Below, piece after piece: positions 34,381-43,449 of a DNA stretch of 62,007 nucleotides. The notes under the pieces were generated by a model. It was not told the DNA's origin and did no database searches. It saw nothing but the letters and a program-made list of their open reading frames with translations. The DNA is from Microcystis aeruginosa W13-11. Its GTDB lineage: Bacteria; Cyanobacteriota; Cyanobacteriia; Cyanobacteriales; Microcystaceae. The translations under genes were made by a program, and so were the position numbers. Where the stretch lies: contig JAADBR010000003.1 of assembly GCA_009995705.1 (NCBI GenBank), positions 1-62,007 on the forward strand, read 5' to 3'. Position 1 is the stretch's first letter; the number at the start of each line of letters is the position of its first letter.

Positions 34381-34416
34381 TAAAGCGAGAAGGTATGAGC
34401 AACCCTTCTCGCTTTA
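34381..34416. terminator. Bidirectional terminator between TA relics and pfkA
   Basis: TAAAGCGAGAAGG and CCTTCTCGCTTTA form a perfect 13-pair stem with a 10-base loop; A/T runs flank both sides, so it can end transcripts from the plus-strand TA genes and the minus-strand pfkA (stop at 34423). Confidence 0.8.
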
Positions 34417-34422
34417 TTATAA

Positions 34423-35631
34423 CTAAACTAACACCCCCACAGCTTGCGGAACCACTGCCGTCTCGGTTGTGGTATTTTCCCCTAGGTAAATTCCCAAAGA
34501 ACGGGCTGTTTTGACAATAAAACCATCAGGATCCACGGGATAGGCACAGCGATTTTCTTGATGACATTTTTTAATAATTTTGATCACTGGTTTCAGGGGC
34601 AAACTACGCACTTGTCCCCCGCGCCAAATCACCACGCGATCGAGTTTACCCTGTTCAATTAATTCTACCGCCTTAATGCCAAAAGCCGTGGCTAAGAGTC
34701 GATCCATGGACAAAGGAGGACGACTTCTTTGCAGGTGTCCCAAGGACATGGCCCGCACATCCATGGAATTGAGATAACAGAAGACGGGATCGGTCACGCA
34801 TAAAGAGCTAGTTTTGTCAACTATTAATTTTTCTAAATAATCGGCAATATACTTCTCTTTTTGGTTATCTTCGTTTTTAACCCCCTCAGAAATGACAATG
34901 AGAGCGAATTTACGACCTTGAGCGCGTAATTGTGCCAAATGATGACAACAACCGTCGATGATTGCGGGAGTGAGAGCAGGGGTTAATTCGGGAATAAAAA
35001 TCGCATCGGCTCCCCCGGCAATCCCCGCATGAAGGGCTAAATGACCAGCATCTCTACCCATCACCTGCACAATCATCACCCTTTCGTGACTAGCGGCGGT
35101 AAAGGTGAGATCATACAAAGCTTGGGTGACGATATCGACGGCAGTGGTAAAACCGACGGACCATTCCGTATAGGGAACGTCATTATCGATGGTTTTGGGA
35201 ACCGCGATAATATTCCAATTGCCTTTCTGGGCGAGATCGTAGATGATATCGATGCTCCCATCGCCCCCGACGACGATCAGAGCATCTAATCCTAGCATTT
35301 CGTATCCTTGTAGGATTTTCGCGGCAATTTCTGGGTTTTCGGGATGTCCTTTGCTCAAAGAACCCAGGACACTACCACTAAGAAACTGCAAAACGTCTAA
35401 TCCTTTCAATATTCCGGGTAGGTTATAGCCATGGTGAGTCAGGATCAAATCTTGGGGGTGATATTTTCCCTCGGCAATCTGCATAAAACCGTCGGTTCCG
35501 TAGGGGATGCCGTACACATCCCAACCCTTTAGTTTTGATGCTTTTACCACGGCACGAATTACCGCATTTAACCCCGGGCAATCGCCACCACTGGTCAGAA
35601 TACCGATTTTTTTGTTTTGATTCTCGTTCAT
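34423..35631 (-). CDS. pfkA: 6-phosphofructokinase
   Basis: 402 residues. [19 protein letters not shown], then the ATP-site motif [29 protein letters not shown] (catalytic aspartate), [14 protein letters not shown] and FVISEG-like [13 protein letters not shown] points to an ATP-type enzyme, while PKTIDND is shared with the longer PFK groups. It phosphorylates fructose 6-phosphate in glycolysis. It is longer than the E. coli enzyme (320), as usual in cyanobacteria. Its N-terminal 72 codons are duplicated at 29239-29520. Confidence 0.94.
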   Translation of the reverse strand: MNENQNKKIGILTSGGDCPGLNAVIRAVVKASKLKGWDVYGIPYGTDGFMQIAEGKYHPQDLILTHHGYNLPGILKGLDVLQFLSGSVLGSLSKGHPENPEIAAKILQGYEMLGLDALIVVGGDGSIDIIYDLAQKGNWNIIAVPKTIDNDVPYTEWSVGFTTAVDIVTQALYDLTFTAASHERVMIVQVMGRDAGHLALHAGIAGGADAIFIPELTPALTPAIIDGCCHHLAQLRAQGRKFALIVISEGVKNEDNQKEKYIADYLEKLIVDKTSSLCVTDPVFCYLNSMDVRAMSLGHLQRSRPPLSMDRLLATAFGIKAVELIEQGKLDRVVIWRGGQVRSLPLKPVIKIIKKCHQENRCAYPVDPDGFIVKTARSLGIYLGENTTTETAVVPQAVGVLV

Positions 35632-35701
35632 GGCTATATCCTCTGGGATTTTTTTGTCAGTTACCAGTTATCAGTGATCAGATGTAAGTTTTCAGTTTTC
35701 A

Positions 35702-35945
35702 GTTAAGTAGCTGGTTATAATTAAATTAAAAATGGATTTTAGGTTTGATCCCCCCTGCCCCCCTTGATAAGGGGGGTGCCGATCCCCCCTGCCCCCCTTG
35801 ATAAGGGGGGTGCCGATCCCCCCTGCCCCCCTTGATAAGGGGGGTGCCGATCCCCCCTGCCCCCCTTGATAAGGGGGGTGTCGATCCCCCCTGCCCCCCT
35901 TGATAAGGGGGGTGTCTGATAATTTTTAACGCCTATCTACTTAAG
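35702..35945. repeat. MITE-like element with five 34-bp tandem hairpin units
   Basis: Left terminus TTAAGTAGCTGGTTATAATT and right terminus TTTTAACGCCTATCTACTTAA are imperfect inverted repeats. Between them, units of 34 bases start at 35747, 35781, 35815, 35849 and 35883, each containing CCCCCCTTGATAAGGGGGG, a perfect six-pair hairpin. Units 1-3 are identical; units 4 and 5 end GTGTC. Flanks carry CAGTTATCAGTGATCAG-type short repeats. No coding content. Confidence 0.9.
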
Positions 35946-36004
35946 TTTTCAGTTCACTGATTACTGATTACTGATTACTGATCACTGAAAAAAGCTTCCC
36001 ACTT

Positions 36005-37030
36005 TTATTTGCTGGTGGTTTGAAAACGTTTCCAAACAGGTTCGTAACTTTGCAGGGCCCTCATGTACTGTACCCGTTCAAAAGCGGTCGGATCTGGGCA
36101 ATTCATTTGACTCATACTACCAATTAACTGCTTGATCGATTCGTACTCATTTTCTTCCAACCAATGCAATAAACCCTGTTCGATCTTGGTAATTTCCTCC
36201 AAACCGTGGCGTAATAAAACACTAACTAACATAGTAGCTTTTGCCCCCACCATCATCATTTTGATCACGTCGATGGCGTTATGAATACCACTGGTAGCGG
36301 CAAAGTCCGTCGGTACACGACCGTAAAGCATGGCAATCCAGCGCAGGGGTAAACGCATTGCTTGGGGATTACTGAGGATAATATTGGGGTAAACATCTAA
36401 GGTGTCTAAGTCGATATCCGGCTGATAGAAACGGTTAAATAATACCAACCCATCGGCCCCAGCTTCCGCTAATTGTTTAGCCATATTGGCCGTATTGCTA
36501 AAGTAGGGACTTAACTTCATCGAGACAGGAATTGATACCTCCGATTTGACAATTTTGAGGATATCAATATAGTTTTGTTCGACGCGATTTCCGGTTAATT
36601 CTAGGTCGTTGGGAACATAATAAATATTCAACTCCAAAGCATCAGCGCCTGCTTGTTGAATTTGAATGGCATACTCCAACCATCCCCCGGAGGTCTCACC
36701 GTTGAGACTGGCAATAATGGGAATATCGACCATTTCTTTGGCTTTGCGAATATGGTTGAGATATTCGTCGGAACCAACGTGAAAAACCTCCGGTTCGGGA
36801 AAATAAGTCAAAGCTTCCGCAAAACTCTCGGCTCCGTGGGTAAAATGATGGTGTAGAGCCAGTCTTTCGTGTTTAATCTGCTCCTCAAAAAAGGAGTGTA
36901 ACACCACGGCAGCGGCTCCAAAGTCTTCCATTCTCTTGATATTGTCGATATCCTCGCTCAAGGGTGCGGCCGCACCGATGACTAACGGCGATCGCAATTG
37001 TAAACCCATGTAGGTGGTGTGTAGATTCAT
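36005..37030 (-). CDS. Dihydroorotate dehydrogenase-like FMN protein (PreA-like)
   Basis: 341 residues, TIM-barrel: NLHTTYMGLQLRSPLVIGAA, VDIPIIASLNGETSGGWLEY, ALELNIYYVPNDLELTGNR, SIPVSMKLSPYF and GADGLVLFNRFYQPDIDLD. This family sits next to nifJ (2 bases after its stop here) in many cyanobacteria and anaerobes. A true pyrimidine DHODH role is uncertain; a ferredoxin- or nifJ-linked oxidoreductase is more likely. Cotranscription with nifJ is almost certain. Confidence 0.88.
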   Translation of the reverse strand: MNLHTTYMGLQLRSPLVIGAAAPLSEDIDNIKRMEDFGAAAVVLHSFFEEQIKHERLALHHHFTHGAESFAEALTYFPEPEVFHVGSDEYLNHIRKAKEMVDIPIIASLNGETSGGWLEYAIQIQQAGADALELNIYYVPNDLELTGNRVEQNYIDILKIVKSEVSIPVSMKLSPYFSNTANMAKQLAEAGADGLVLFNRFYQPDIDLDTLDVYPNIILSNPQAMRLPLRWIAMLYGRVPTDFAATSGIHNAIDVIKMMMVGAKATMLVSVLLRHGLEEITKIEQGLLHWLEENEYESIKQLIGSMSQMNCPDPTAFERVQYMRALQSYEPVWKRFQTTSK

Positions 37031-37032
37031 AA

Positions 37033-40000
37033 CTATTCGTTGCTCCCTGTACCTTTTGCTGCTAAATACTGATACATTTGCCAGCGCGTATCCACATCTG
37101 CTTGTGCTTCTTTGAGCAGACGTTTAGCTTCCTCTGGCTTACTGGTGGCCAACATCTTAAAGCGATTCTCCGAGTAGAGAGTTTGCGCTACGGTAAGCTT
37201 AGGCGCACGGCTGTCCAATTGTAGGGGATTTTTGCCTTCTTTAGCTAAATCGGGATGATAACGGTACATTAACCAGCGACCGCTTTCCACCACTTCTTTT
37301 TGATGGTTCATGGCGGTGGTCATGTTGATCCCGTGAGCAATACAGTGAGAATAGGCGATAATTAGCGATGGCCCGTTGTAAGCTTCCGCTTCTAGGAAAG
37401 CTTTGATAGTTTGCTCGTTTCTTGCCCCCATAGCCACGCTGGCCACATAGACGTTACCGTAGGTCATGGCCATTAAACCGAGGTCTTTTTTCGGTCCTGG
37501 TTTGCCACCAGAAGCAAATTTAGCTACGGCGGCGCGAGGAGTCGCTTTCGAGGCCTGGCCGCCTGTATTCGAGTAAACTTCCGTATCCATGACCAAAATA
37601 TTCACATTACGACCACTAGCTAAAACGTGATCTAAGCCACCGTAACCGATGTCGTAGGCCCAACCGTCACCCCCGACAATCCAGACGCTTTTCTTGACCA
37701 GATAATCGGCGACGGATAACAACATTTTCACCTGCGTGGTCGGGGTTAATTGCCCTAAACGGGATTTTAGGGCCTCTACCCGTTGCCGTTGTTCGTAAAT
37801 TTCCGCTTCATCCACTTGGTGACAATTGAGAATATCTGCCGCTAGACTTTCTCCGATTTCGCTGGCGAGGGTTGCTAAGAGTTCGGCGGCAAATTCTGCC
37901 TGTTTATCGATGGAAACCCGGAATCCTAAGCCAAATTCGGCATTATCTTCAAAGAGGGAATTGGACCAAGCTGGACCGCGACCTTCGGCATTAACTGCCC
38001 AGGGTGTTGTCGGTAAGTTACCTCCGTAGATAGATGAACAACCGGTGGCATTAGCCACTATCATGCGATCGCCAAATAGTTGACTGACTAATTTAACGTA
38101 GGGAGTCTCACCACAACCGGCACAGGCACCGGAAAACTCAAAGAGAGGTTCCTGCATTTGCTGATGGTTAATTTTATTGAGATTTAGGCTTGATCGGTCT
38201 GGATTAGGCAAATTAAGGAAGAAATCCCAGTTAACTCGTTCCTGTTCTCGCAGGGGCAATTGGGGAGCCATATTAATGGCTCTTAGACGCGGTTGTGATT
38301 TGTTTTTAGCGGGGCAAACATCAACGCAGATACCGCAACCGGTACAATCTTCGGCGGCCACTTGGATGGTGAATTTCAGCCCTTTCCAGTCGTGATCCTT
38401 GGCATTAGCGACTTTAAAGGTTTCTGGGGCCGTGGCTAATTCGGCCTCATCATAGACTTTCGAGCGAATAACGGCGTGGGGACAAACGAGAACGCATTTA
38501 CCGCACTGAACACAGACATCAGCGTCCCAAACGGGGATTTCTTGGGCAATATTGCGTTTTTCCCATTGGCTAGTGGCGGTGGGATAGGTCCCATCGTTGG
38601 GAAGGGCGCTAACGGGCAATTCCTCCCCGTGACGGGCGATAATTTTGCCGAGGACTTCTCGGACGAAAGCGGGTGCGGTGTCGGGAATTGGGGGTCTTAA
38701 TTCAAAAGCTTCGGGGGTGACAGTGGCGGGAATTGGCACTTGATAGAGGTGTTCTAGGGCAGAATCCACAGCTTTGATGTTCATCTGCACGATTTCTTCG
38801 CCTTTCTTGCCGTAGGTCTTGCGGATGGCTTTTTTGATTTGTGCGATCGCATCTTCCCGAGACAAAACCCCCGCTAGGGCAAAGAAACACACCTGCATCA
38901 CGGTATTAATCCGGCTGCCCATCCCCGCTTCTTTGGCCACTTGAGTGGCATTAATCGTATAAACTTGCAGATGTTTGTCGATGATAGTTTGCTGGAGATG
39001 GCGGGGTAGGTGACTAAATAGCTCCTCCGGTGGATAGGGACTATTGAGGAGAAAAATTGAGTTCGGTTTAGCGGTTTCTAGCAGGTCAAATTGTTCGATA
39101 AATTCCCACTGATGACAGGCGATAAAGTTAGCATCGGTGATTAAATAGGTAGAGCGAATCGGCTCTGGTCCAAAGCGTAGGTGAGAAACGGTGACGGAGC
39201 CAGATTTTTTGGAATCATAGACGAAATAACCCTGGGCATAATTATCAGTATCTTCACCGATAATTTTAATTGAATTTTTGTTAGCTCCCACCGTACCATC
39301 GGAACCTAAACCGTAGAAAACTGCCCGCACTACTTTGTCTGGTTCAGTGGAAAAACTGCGGTCATATTCCAGACTAGAAAAGGTAAGATCGTCAACGATA
39401 CCAATAGTGAAGTGATTTTTCGGTTTGTTGAGACTTAAGTTATCAAATATACCAGCAACCATGGCTGGAGTAAATTCTTTGGAAGATAAACCGTAGCGTC
39501 CTCCAACAATTTTCGGCAACTGACCTTCGTACTCTTCCATAAAGGCATTTACCACGTCTAAATATAGCGGATCGCCCCCGGCACCGGGTTCTTTACAGCG
39601 ATCTAAAACGGCTATTTTTTTCACTGTGGTGGGCAAAGCTGCCAGTAATTTGTCGGCGGCAAAAGGACGATAGAGACGAACTTTTAAAACCCCCACTTTA
39701 GCCCCATTTTGATTGAGATAATCCACGGTTTCATGGACGGTTTCCCCTCCCGATCCCATGAGAATAATCACTCTTTCGGCATCGGGCGCACCGTGGTATT
39801 CATAAAGATGGTATTGCCGTCCTGTTAATTGGGCAAAACGATCCATAATTTTTTGAGCGATATCGGGACAAGCATGATAGAAAGGATTGACGCTTTCCCT
39901 TGCCTGGAAATAAACATCGGGATTTTGTGCCGTGCCTCGTAACACCGGTCGATCGGGAGTTAAAGCTCTTTGACGATGGGCAATAATTAGGTCTTCATCT

Positions 40001-40587
40001 ATCAGTTCTTTGAGAATTTCATCGCTAATTAATTCGACTTTTTGCACCTCATGACTGGTACGAAAACCATCAAAAAAGTGCAGAAAAGGAAGCCGCGTTT
40101 CTAGGGTGGTAGCTGTGGCAATTGCTGCCAGATCATGAGCTTCTTGAACCGAATTAGCCGCTAACATAGCCCACCCTGTACTTCTGGCAGACATAACATC
40201 ACTATGGTCCCCAAAAATTGACAATCCTTGGGCTGCTAAAGCACGGGCCGCCACATGGACCACTGAAGAGGTTAATTCCCCCGCAATTTTGTAGAAGTTG
40301 GGGAGCATTAATAATAATCCCTGGGAGGAAGTGAAAGTGGTAGTTAAAGAGCCTGTTTGTAGCGCTCCGTGCAGGGTTCCCGCTGCCCCACCTTCGCTCT
40401 GCATTTCGATTACGGAAGGAATGGTTCCCCAGAGATTAGCTCTCCGTTCGGCTGCCCAACTATCGGACCATTCACCCATAGGCGAGGAGGGAGTGATAGG
40501 ATAAATAGCGATCACTTCACTGAGACGATAGGCAACGCGTGCAACAGCTTCGTTACCATCTATGGTTGCATAGGTTTTTGTGGTCAT
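37033..40587 (-). CDS. nifJ: Pyruvate:ferredoxin (flavodoxin) oxidoreductase
   Basis: 1184 residues, full-length homodimeric-type PFOR. Domain order: N-terminal pyrimidine-binding domain (AVARVAYRLSEVIAIYPITP), CoA-binding/transketolase C domain, the two 4Fe-4S motifs CVQCGKCVLVCPH and CTGCGICVDVCPA, a further cysteine pair GACAGCGETPYVKLV, and the thiamine site GGDGWAYDIGYGG with NTGGQASKATPRAA. It oxidises pyruvate to acetyl-CoA, reducing ferredoxin or flavodoxin, in dark/anoxic fermentation or mixotrophy. The preA-like gene follows at two bases. Confidence 0.97.
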   Translation of the reverse strand: MTTKTYATIDGNEAVARVAYRLSEVIAIYPITPSSPMGEWSDSWAAERRANLWGTIPSVIEMQSEGGAAGTLHGALQTGSLTTTFTSSQGLLLMLPNFYKIAGELTSSVVHVAARALAAQGLSIFGDHSDVMSARSTGWAMLAANSVQEAHDLAAIATATTLETRLPFLHFFDGFRTSHEVQKVELISDEILKELIDEDLIIAHRQRALTPDRPVLRGTAQNPDVYFQARESVNPFYHACPDIAQKIMDRFAQLTGRQYHLYEYHGAPDAERVIILMGSGGETVHETVDYLNQNGAKVGVLKVRLYRPFAADKLLAALPTTVKKIAVLDRCKEPGAGGDPLYLDVVNAFMEEYEGQLPKIVGGRYGLSSKEFTPAMVAGIFDNLSLNKPKNHFTIGIVDDLTFSSLEYDRSFSTEPDKVVRAVFYGLGSDGTVGANKNSIKIIGEDTDNYAQGYFVYDSKKSGSVTVSHLRFGPEPIRSTYLITDANFIACHQWEFIEQFDLLETAKPNSIFLLNSPYPPEELFSHLPRHLQQTIIDKHLQVYTINATQVAKEAGMGSRINTVMQVCFFALAGVLSREDAIAQIKKAIRKTYGKKGEEIVQMNIKAVDSALEHLYQVPIPATVTPEAFELRPPIPDTAPAFVREVLGKIIARHGEELPVSALPNDGTYPTATSQWEKRNIAQEIPVWDADVCVQCGKCVLVCPHAVIRSKVYDEAELATAPETFKVANAKDHDWKGLKFTIQVAAEDCTGCGICVDVCPAKNKSQPRLRAINMAPQLPLREQERVNWDFFLNLPNPDRSSLNLNKINHQQMQEPLFEFSGACAGCGETPYVKLVSQLFGDRMIVANATGCSSIYGGNLPTTPWAVNAEGRGPAWSNSLFEDNAEFGLGFRVSIDKQAEFAAELLATLASEIGESLAADILNCHQVDEAEIYEQRQRVEALKSRLGQLTPTTQVKMLLSVADYLVKKSVWIVGGDGWAYDIGYGGLDHVLASGRNVNILVMDTEVYSNTGGQASKATPRAAVAKFASGGKPGPKKDLGLMAMTYGNVYVASVAMGARNEQTIKAFLEAEAYNGPSLIIAYSHCIAHGINMTTAMNHQKEVVESGRWLMYRYHPDLAKEGKNPLQLDSRAPKLTVAQTLYSENRFKMLATSKPEEAKRLLKEAQADVDTRWQMYQYLAAKGTGSNE

Positions 40588-40939
40588 GTGTTCCCCTTAG
40601 TTTTTATGATATTTGTCGGGATTTTAAGTTTTTTTTACGGCTCAATTTCGCACTAAATGCTCCCTCGTTTCCCTGACAACCGAAGGATTTTCTTGAGCGT
40701 CGTTTTTGACTCCCTATCTACATATTGGACGCTTACGGCAGACAGGCTTAAGTAGAGCAATTTTCCTGTCTCCATCTCGATCATTATCCAGATTCTCGGC
40801 TTTCTAGCAATTCGTTATTTTTTCTTAATATGCTGCTGAGTTTGCCCGCAACCGACCCTGGGATTAATTAATATTAAGAATTGAGATAAAAATTAATGAT
40901 ACTTTTTAAAAAAAAGGGCTCTCCTAGGTTTGGTGGGTA

Positions 40940-40961
40940 AAATGTATTCTAGGATACATTT
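40940..40961. promoter_or_regulatory. 22-base palindrome, possible operator
   Basis: AAATGTAT-TCTAGG-ATACATTT is symmetric apart from one central position. It lies about 350 bases upstream of nifJ and 685 upstream of lexA. No T run follows, so it looks more like a protein-binding site or a cruciform than a terminator. Which gene, if any, it serves is not known. Confidence 0.35.
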
Positions 40962-40977
40962 CTCCTAGCGAGGGGGT

Positions 40978-41053
40978 GGAACGAACCACAAAGACACAAA
41001 GGACACAAAGATCGATCGATTCTATGTAAGTTAAACTAATCACACAGAACCTA
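40978..41053. repeat. Dispersed repeat copy 2
   Basis: GGAACGAACCACAAAGACAC and the following bases up to ACACAGAACCTAGAAGAG resemble 12172-12250 base by base with scattered changes and a ten-base extra ACACAAAG unit. Confidence 0.5.
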
Positions 41054-41336
41054 GAAGAGCCAAAAAAGTGCTAGGTCAGAAGATAAGCTGTTGACTATCT
41101 AAATTACTCGTTAAGACTGTCTATGAGCAGGGAGAAGGAATTATGAATTATGAAGTGGGGAGAAGGGAGACTTTTTAGTTATCAGTGAACAGTAATCAGT
41201 AATCAGTGAACCGATACGGCCTTTCTCGTAAAGGTGAAGTACAGATTAACCCTTGCTAATCAAGTATGGTAGCCGCAAGAACGAACCTCATCTATCTGAG
41301 AAACGCTGTAACTCGCATCTGATAACTGATAAGGGA

Positions 41337-41440
41337 CTTGCGCTTTGATAATGTACCTTTTGGGCGAACGCAGTTCGCCCCTACATTGTGGACAAAATCC
41401 GTTACTGTAGGGGCGCAAAGCTTGCGCCCTCCGATCGATT
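41337..41440 (-). repeat. Compound palindromic repeat (inverse of 56248-56348)
   Basis: Contains two palindromes, GGGCGAACGCAGTTCGCCC and GGGGCGCAAAGCTTGCGCCC, with TACATTGTGGACAAAATCCG between them. The same arrangement occurs on the opposite strand at 56248-56348, nearly base for base, including the flanking AAGGTACATTATCAAAGC phrase. Confidence 0.85.
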
Positions 41441-41645
41441 GGGATATTATTCCCACGCAAGTCCCTAACTGATAACTGATTCAAGGCTGTCTCGGAGTCT
41501 CCTAACCAAGCACGACAATTTTTGATTTTCGCAAGAACTCTAATAACCAGTTGATTTAGTCAGCCGATGAAGTTAAGATGTACTAGGTTAAACACAAATG
41601 AACTAAAGTACAAATTATCTTAACCCAAGGATAGGAAAATAGATC

Positions 41646-42260
41646 ATGACTAACCTCGAATCCCTTACTCAAGCGCAACAGGAGTTGTACGACTGGCTAA
41701 TTGAGTATATTCGTACTACGCAACACGCCCCTTCCATCCGGCAAATGATGCGAGCAATGAATTTACGCTCTCCGGCACCGATTCAAAGCCGTTTAGAACG
41801 TTTACGCACGAAAGGCTATATTGATTGGACAGAAGGAAAAGCACGCACCCTGCGGATTCTCAAACAACCACTGCAAGGTTTACCAGTTCTAGGTGTGATC
41901 GCTGCTGGTGGTTTAGTGGAACCCTTCACCGATGTGGAAGAAAAATTCGATCTTTCTAACCTGTTGCAACGCAGTCAAGACTGTTATGCTCTGCGCGTTT
42001 CCGGAGACAGTATGATTGAGGATCATATTGCCGATGGGGATCTGGTGATTATGCGTTCTCTCACAGGCAATGAAGTGGTGTCCAATGGGGAAATCGTCGC
42101 CGCTAGAGTCGAAGGCCACGGCACTACTTTAAAACGTTTCTACCAAGAAGGAGAAATCATCACTCTCCAACCCTCCAATCAAAAATATCAACCAATTACA
42201 GCCAATACTGAACAAGTACAAGTGCAAGGGGTTTTGGTTGGTGTTTGGCGCGGTTATTAG
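41646..42260 (+). CDS. lexA: LexA-type repressor
   Basis: 204 residues. An N-terminal winged helix (ESLTQAQQELYDWLIEYIRT, then PSIRQMMRAMNLRSPAPIQS) and a C-terminal S24 domain with a potential cleavage bond in VIAAGGLVEPF (Ala-Gly), the serine in RVSGDSMIEDHI and the lysine in GTTLKRFYQEG. All self-cleavage elements are retained, unlike in some cyanobacterial LexA proteins. Whether it governs an SOS response or carbon/redox genes cannot be seen. GGATAGGAAAATAGATC precedes the ATG. A terminator follows. Confidence 0.95.
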   Translation: MTNLESLTQAQQELYDWLIEYIRTTQHAPSIRQMMRAMNLRSPAPIQSRLERLRTKGYIDWTEGKARTLRILKQPLQGLPVLGVIAAGGLVEPFTDVEEKFDLSNLLQRSQDCYALRVSGDSMIEDHIADGDLVIMRSLTGNEVVSNGEIVAARVEGHGTTLKRFYQEGEIITLQPSNQKYQPITANTEQVQVQGVLVGVWRGY

Positions 42261-42266
42261 TCAAAA

Positions 42267-42297
42267 CGGGGGCACTTGAGTGCGCCCCGATCATTTT
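42267..42297 (+). terminator. Terminator after lexA
   Basis: CGGGGGCACT and AGTGCGCCCCG pair with one bulged G and a two-base loop, followed by ATCATTTTT. It begins seven bases after the lexA stop. Confidence 0.75.
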
Positions 42298-42336
42298 TCC
42301 TCTCCTTGGCTTCCAGAAAAGAATCGGGTTGGCAAA

Positions 42337-42853
42337 CTAGGATAATAGAACGGAATCGAATATCTGTTTTCTTAGTTGCCAGATGTCACCCTGTTCTAGA
42401 TGTGCCCTCCAGCTAGTCAGCGGTCGCAACGCGAGATCGCTCTACATCTTTCCATTCAATTGTACCGATGGCATAATCTTGTTGCAATCGTCTGAGTCTT
42501 CTCCTACCTCGATGAAGGTTATTATTCCTGACGCGAACTCGACCGGGTAGAATGCGGAAACCGAGGAAGCTAGAACGGTATTTAGTGGCAAAAAGTTGAC
42601 TTTTGATCGGATGAATTTTCAGCCTCAGTTTTACCAAGTATTCTTCAATTTTACCTCTGGCTTCGACCAGCAAATTTTGGTCATCCGAAAAGAGAGCAAA
42701 ATCATCAACGTACCTGACATACTTGGTAGTTCTAATAACTTCCTTGATAAAATGATCGAGTCCATTAAGATAAATATTGGCAAAAAACTGACTGGTTAAA
42801 TTACCAATAGGCAGACCTCATTTTCGTTCTAAAGGAGTCAGCCCAATTCATCA
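42337..42853 (-). pseudogene. Broken DGR reverse transcriptase (dead cassette A)
   Basis: Read on the minus strand it starts within LTPLERK, hits an in-frame TGA, then continues [55 protein letters not shown] and ILPGRVRVRNNNLHRGRRRL, all matching the intact RT at 44653. Near 42415-42440 a short GCGATCTCGCGTTGCGACC insertion shifts the frame, after which ASWRAHLEQGDIWQLRKQIF matches the RT end in the new frame. The first ~190 residues are missing. It cannot make active enzyme. Confidence 0.85.
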
Positions 42854-42854
42854 A

Positions 42855-42947
42855 TTAAGTAGTCGTGCAAAATTAATTTCCTAGTAAAGATAGGCAAAAG
42901 GCAAGCGGGGGTTAGATATGTGTAATTAATTTTGCTTAGGTACTTAA
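42855..42947. mobile_element. Small inverted-repeat element (MITE) in the dead cassette
   Basis: 93 bases with imperfect 24-base terminal inverted repeats: TTAAGTAGTCGTGCAAAATT at the left and, reversed, TTAAGTACCTAAGCAAAATT at the right, each continuing AATT. No coding capacity. It lies exactly between the truncated RT relic and the truncated Avd-like gene, and shares the TTAAGTA end with the hairpin-type elements in this window. Confidence 0.7.
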
Positions 42948-42956
42948 CTGACTGAC

Positions 42957-43235
42957 CTATTCATAGCGTTTGAGATCGATCAATTTAAAATCTAATAAAA
43001 GTCGGGTCTGATGTCTGAGAACGGCTAACTCGGTATTGATATATTCAAGTTTGGCAAGCTTGCTTTTGGCAAATTTAGCCCTGATTAAATTCTCCAATAT
43101 GTCATAGAGTTGATTAATTAATCTGTCTCCTATCGTGAACTTGTGAACCCTAGGAAAACGCTCTATAATCGGAACGTACCACTTCACCAAATCATAACAC
43201 TTTTGAATCACCGATAACTCTTTCATTGCCTTCAT
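42957..43235 (-). pseudogene. Truncated Avd-like four-helix protein (dead cassette A)
   Basis: 92 residues from [20 protein letters not shown]. It aligns along its length with the intact Avd-like protein at 45701 ([20 protein letters not shown] there), including FTIGDRLINQLYDILENLIR and RHQTRLLLDFKLIDLKRYE, but ends at that point; the intact protein continues for about 38 residues. The loss coincides with the inverted-repeat element and the missing RT start. An upstream start at 43265 is possible. Confidence 0.75.
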
Positions 43236-43396
43236 AAAATTTAACATTAACCCCAATTTTCTCAAAAAAATCGACCCGCCTAAGGGCAGGAAAGAAAAGA
43301 AAAGAGAAAAAATAGGGAATGAGGGTAAAAAGAGAAAAAGGGTTAGAGAGTTCTCTTCTACAGTATCAAGAGTAGTCTATATGTACTATAAGCAAT

Positions 43397-43449
43397 AAAA
43401 AAATCGCCGGAAAAGGGAAAAAGAGAAAAGAATAAAGGGAAATCAAGTC
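43397..43449 (-). repeat. 53-bp block following VR1, identical to the block following VR2
   Basis: The 53 bases just after the VR1 constant end (coding sense), which include the stop codon, are identical to 46105-46157 after VR2: a polypurine-rich stretch on the plus strand with AAAAAAATCGCCGGAAAAGG and GAAAAGAATAAAGGGAAATC. The TR lacks it. It is a candidate cis element for retrohoming or a sign of recent duplication of the target end. Confidence 0.85.

Larger units (their letters stand above)
40588..41645. other. One-kilobase intergenic region between nifJ and lexA
   Basis: No gene is convincing here. It holds a 22-base palindrome (40940-40961), a dispersed repeat (40978-41053), a segment GCTGTTGAC-TCTAAATTACTCG (about 41087-41110) also seen near 29110-29135, AGTAATCAGTAATCAGTGA-type short repeats (about 41180-41210), and a compound palindromic repeat (41337-41440). 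A minus-strand 74-codon frame (41260-41484) is mostly the translated repeat and is not called. The divergent promoters of nifJ and lexA must lie here. Confidence 0.6.

Noticed and set aside
35747..35916. CRISPR array
   Set aside because: The 34-base units are directly abutting with no spacers, and each is a hairpin; they are tandem repeats inside a MITE-like element.
41260..41484. Minus-strand 74-codon frame
   Set aside because: Most of it is the translation of the compound palindromic repeat that also occurs at 56248; no start signal or protein-like conservation.
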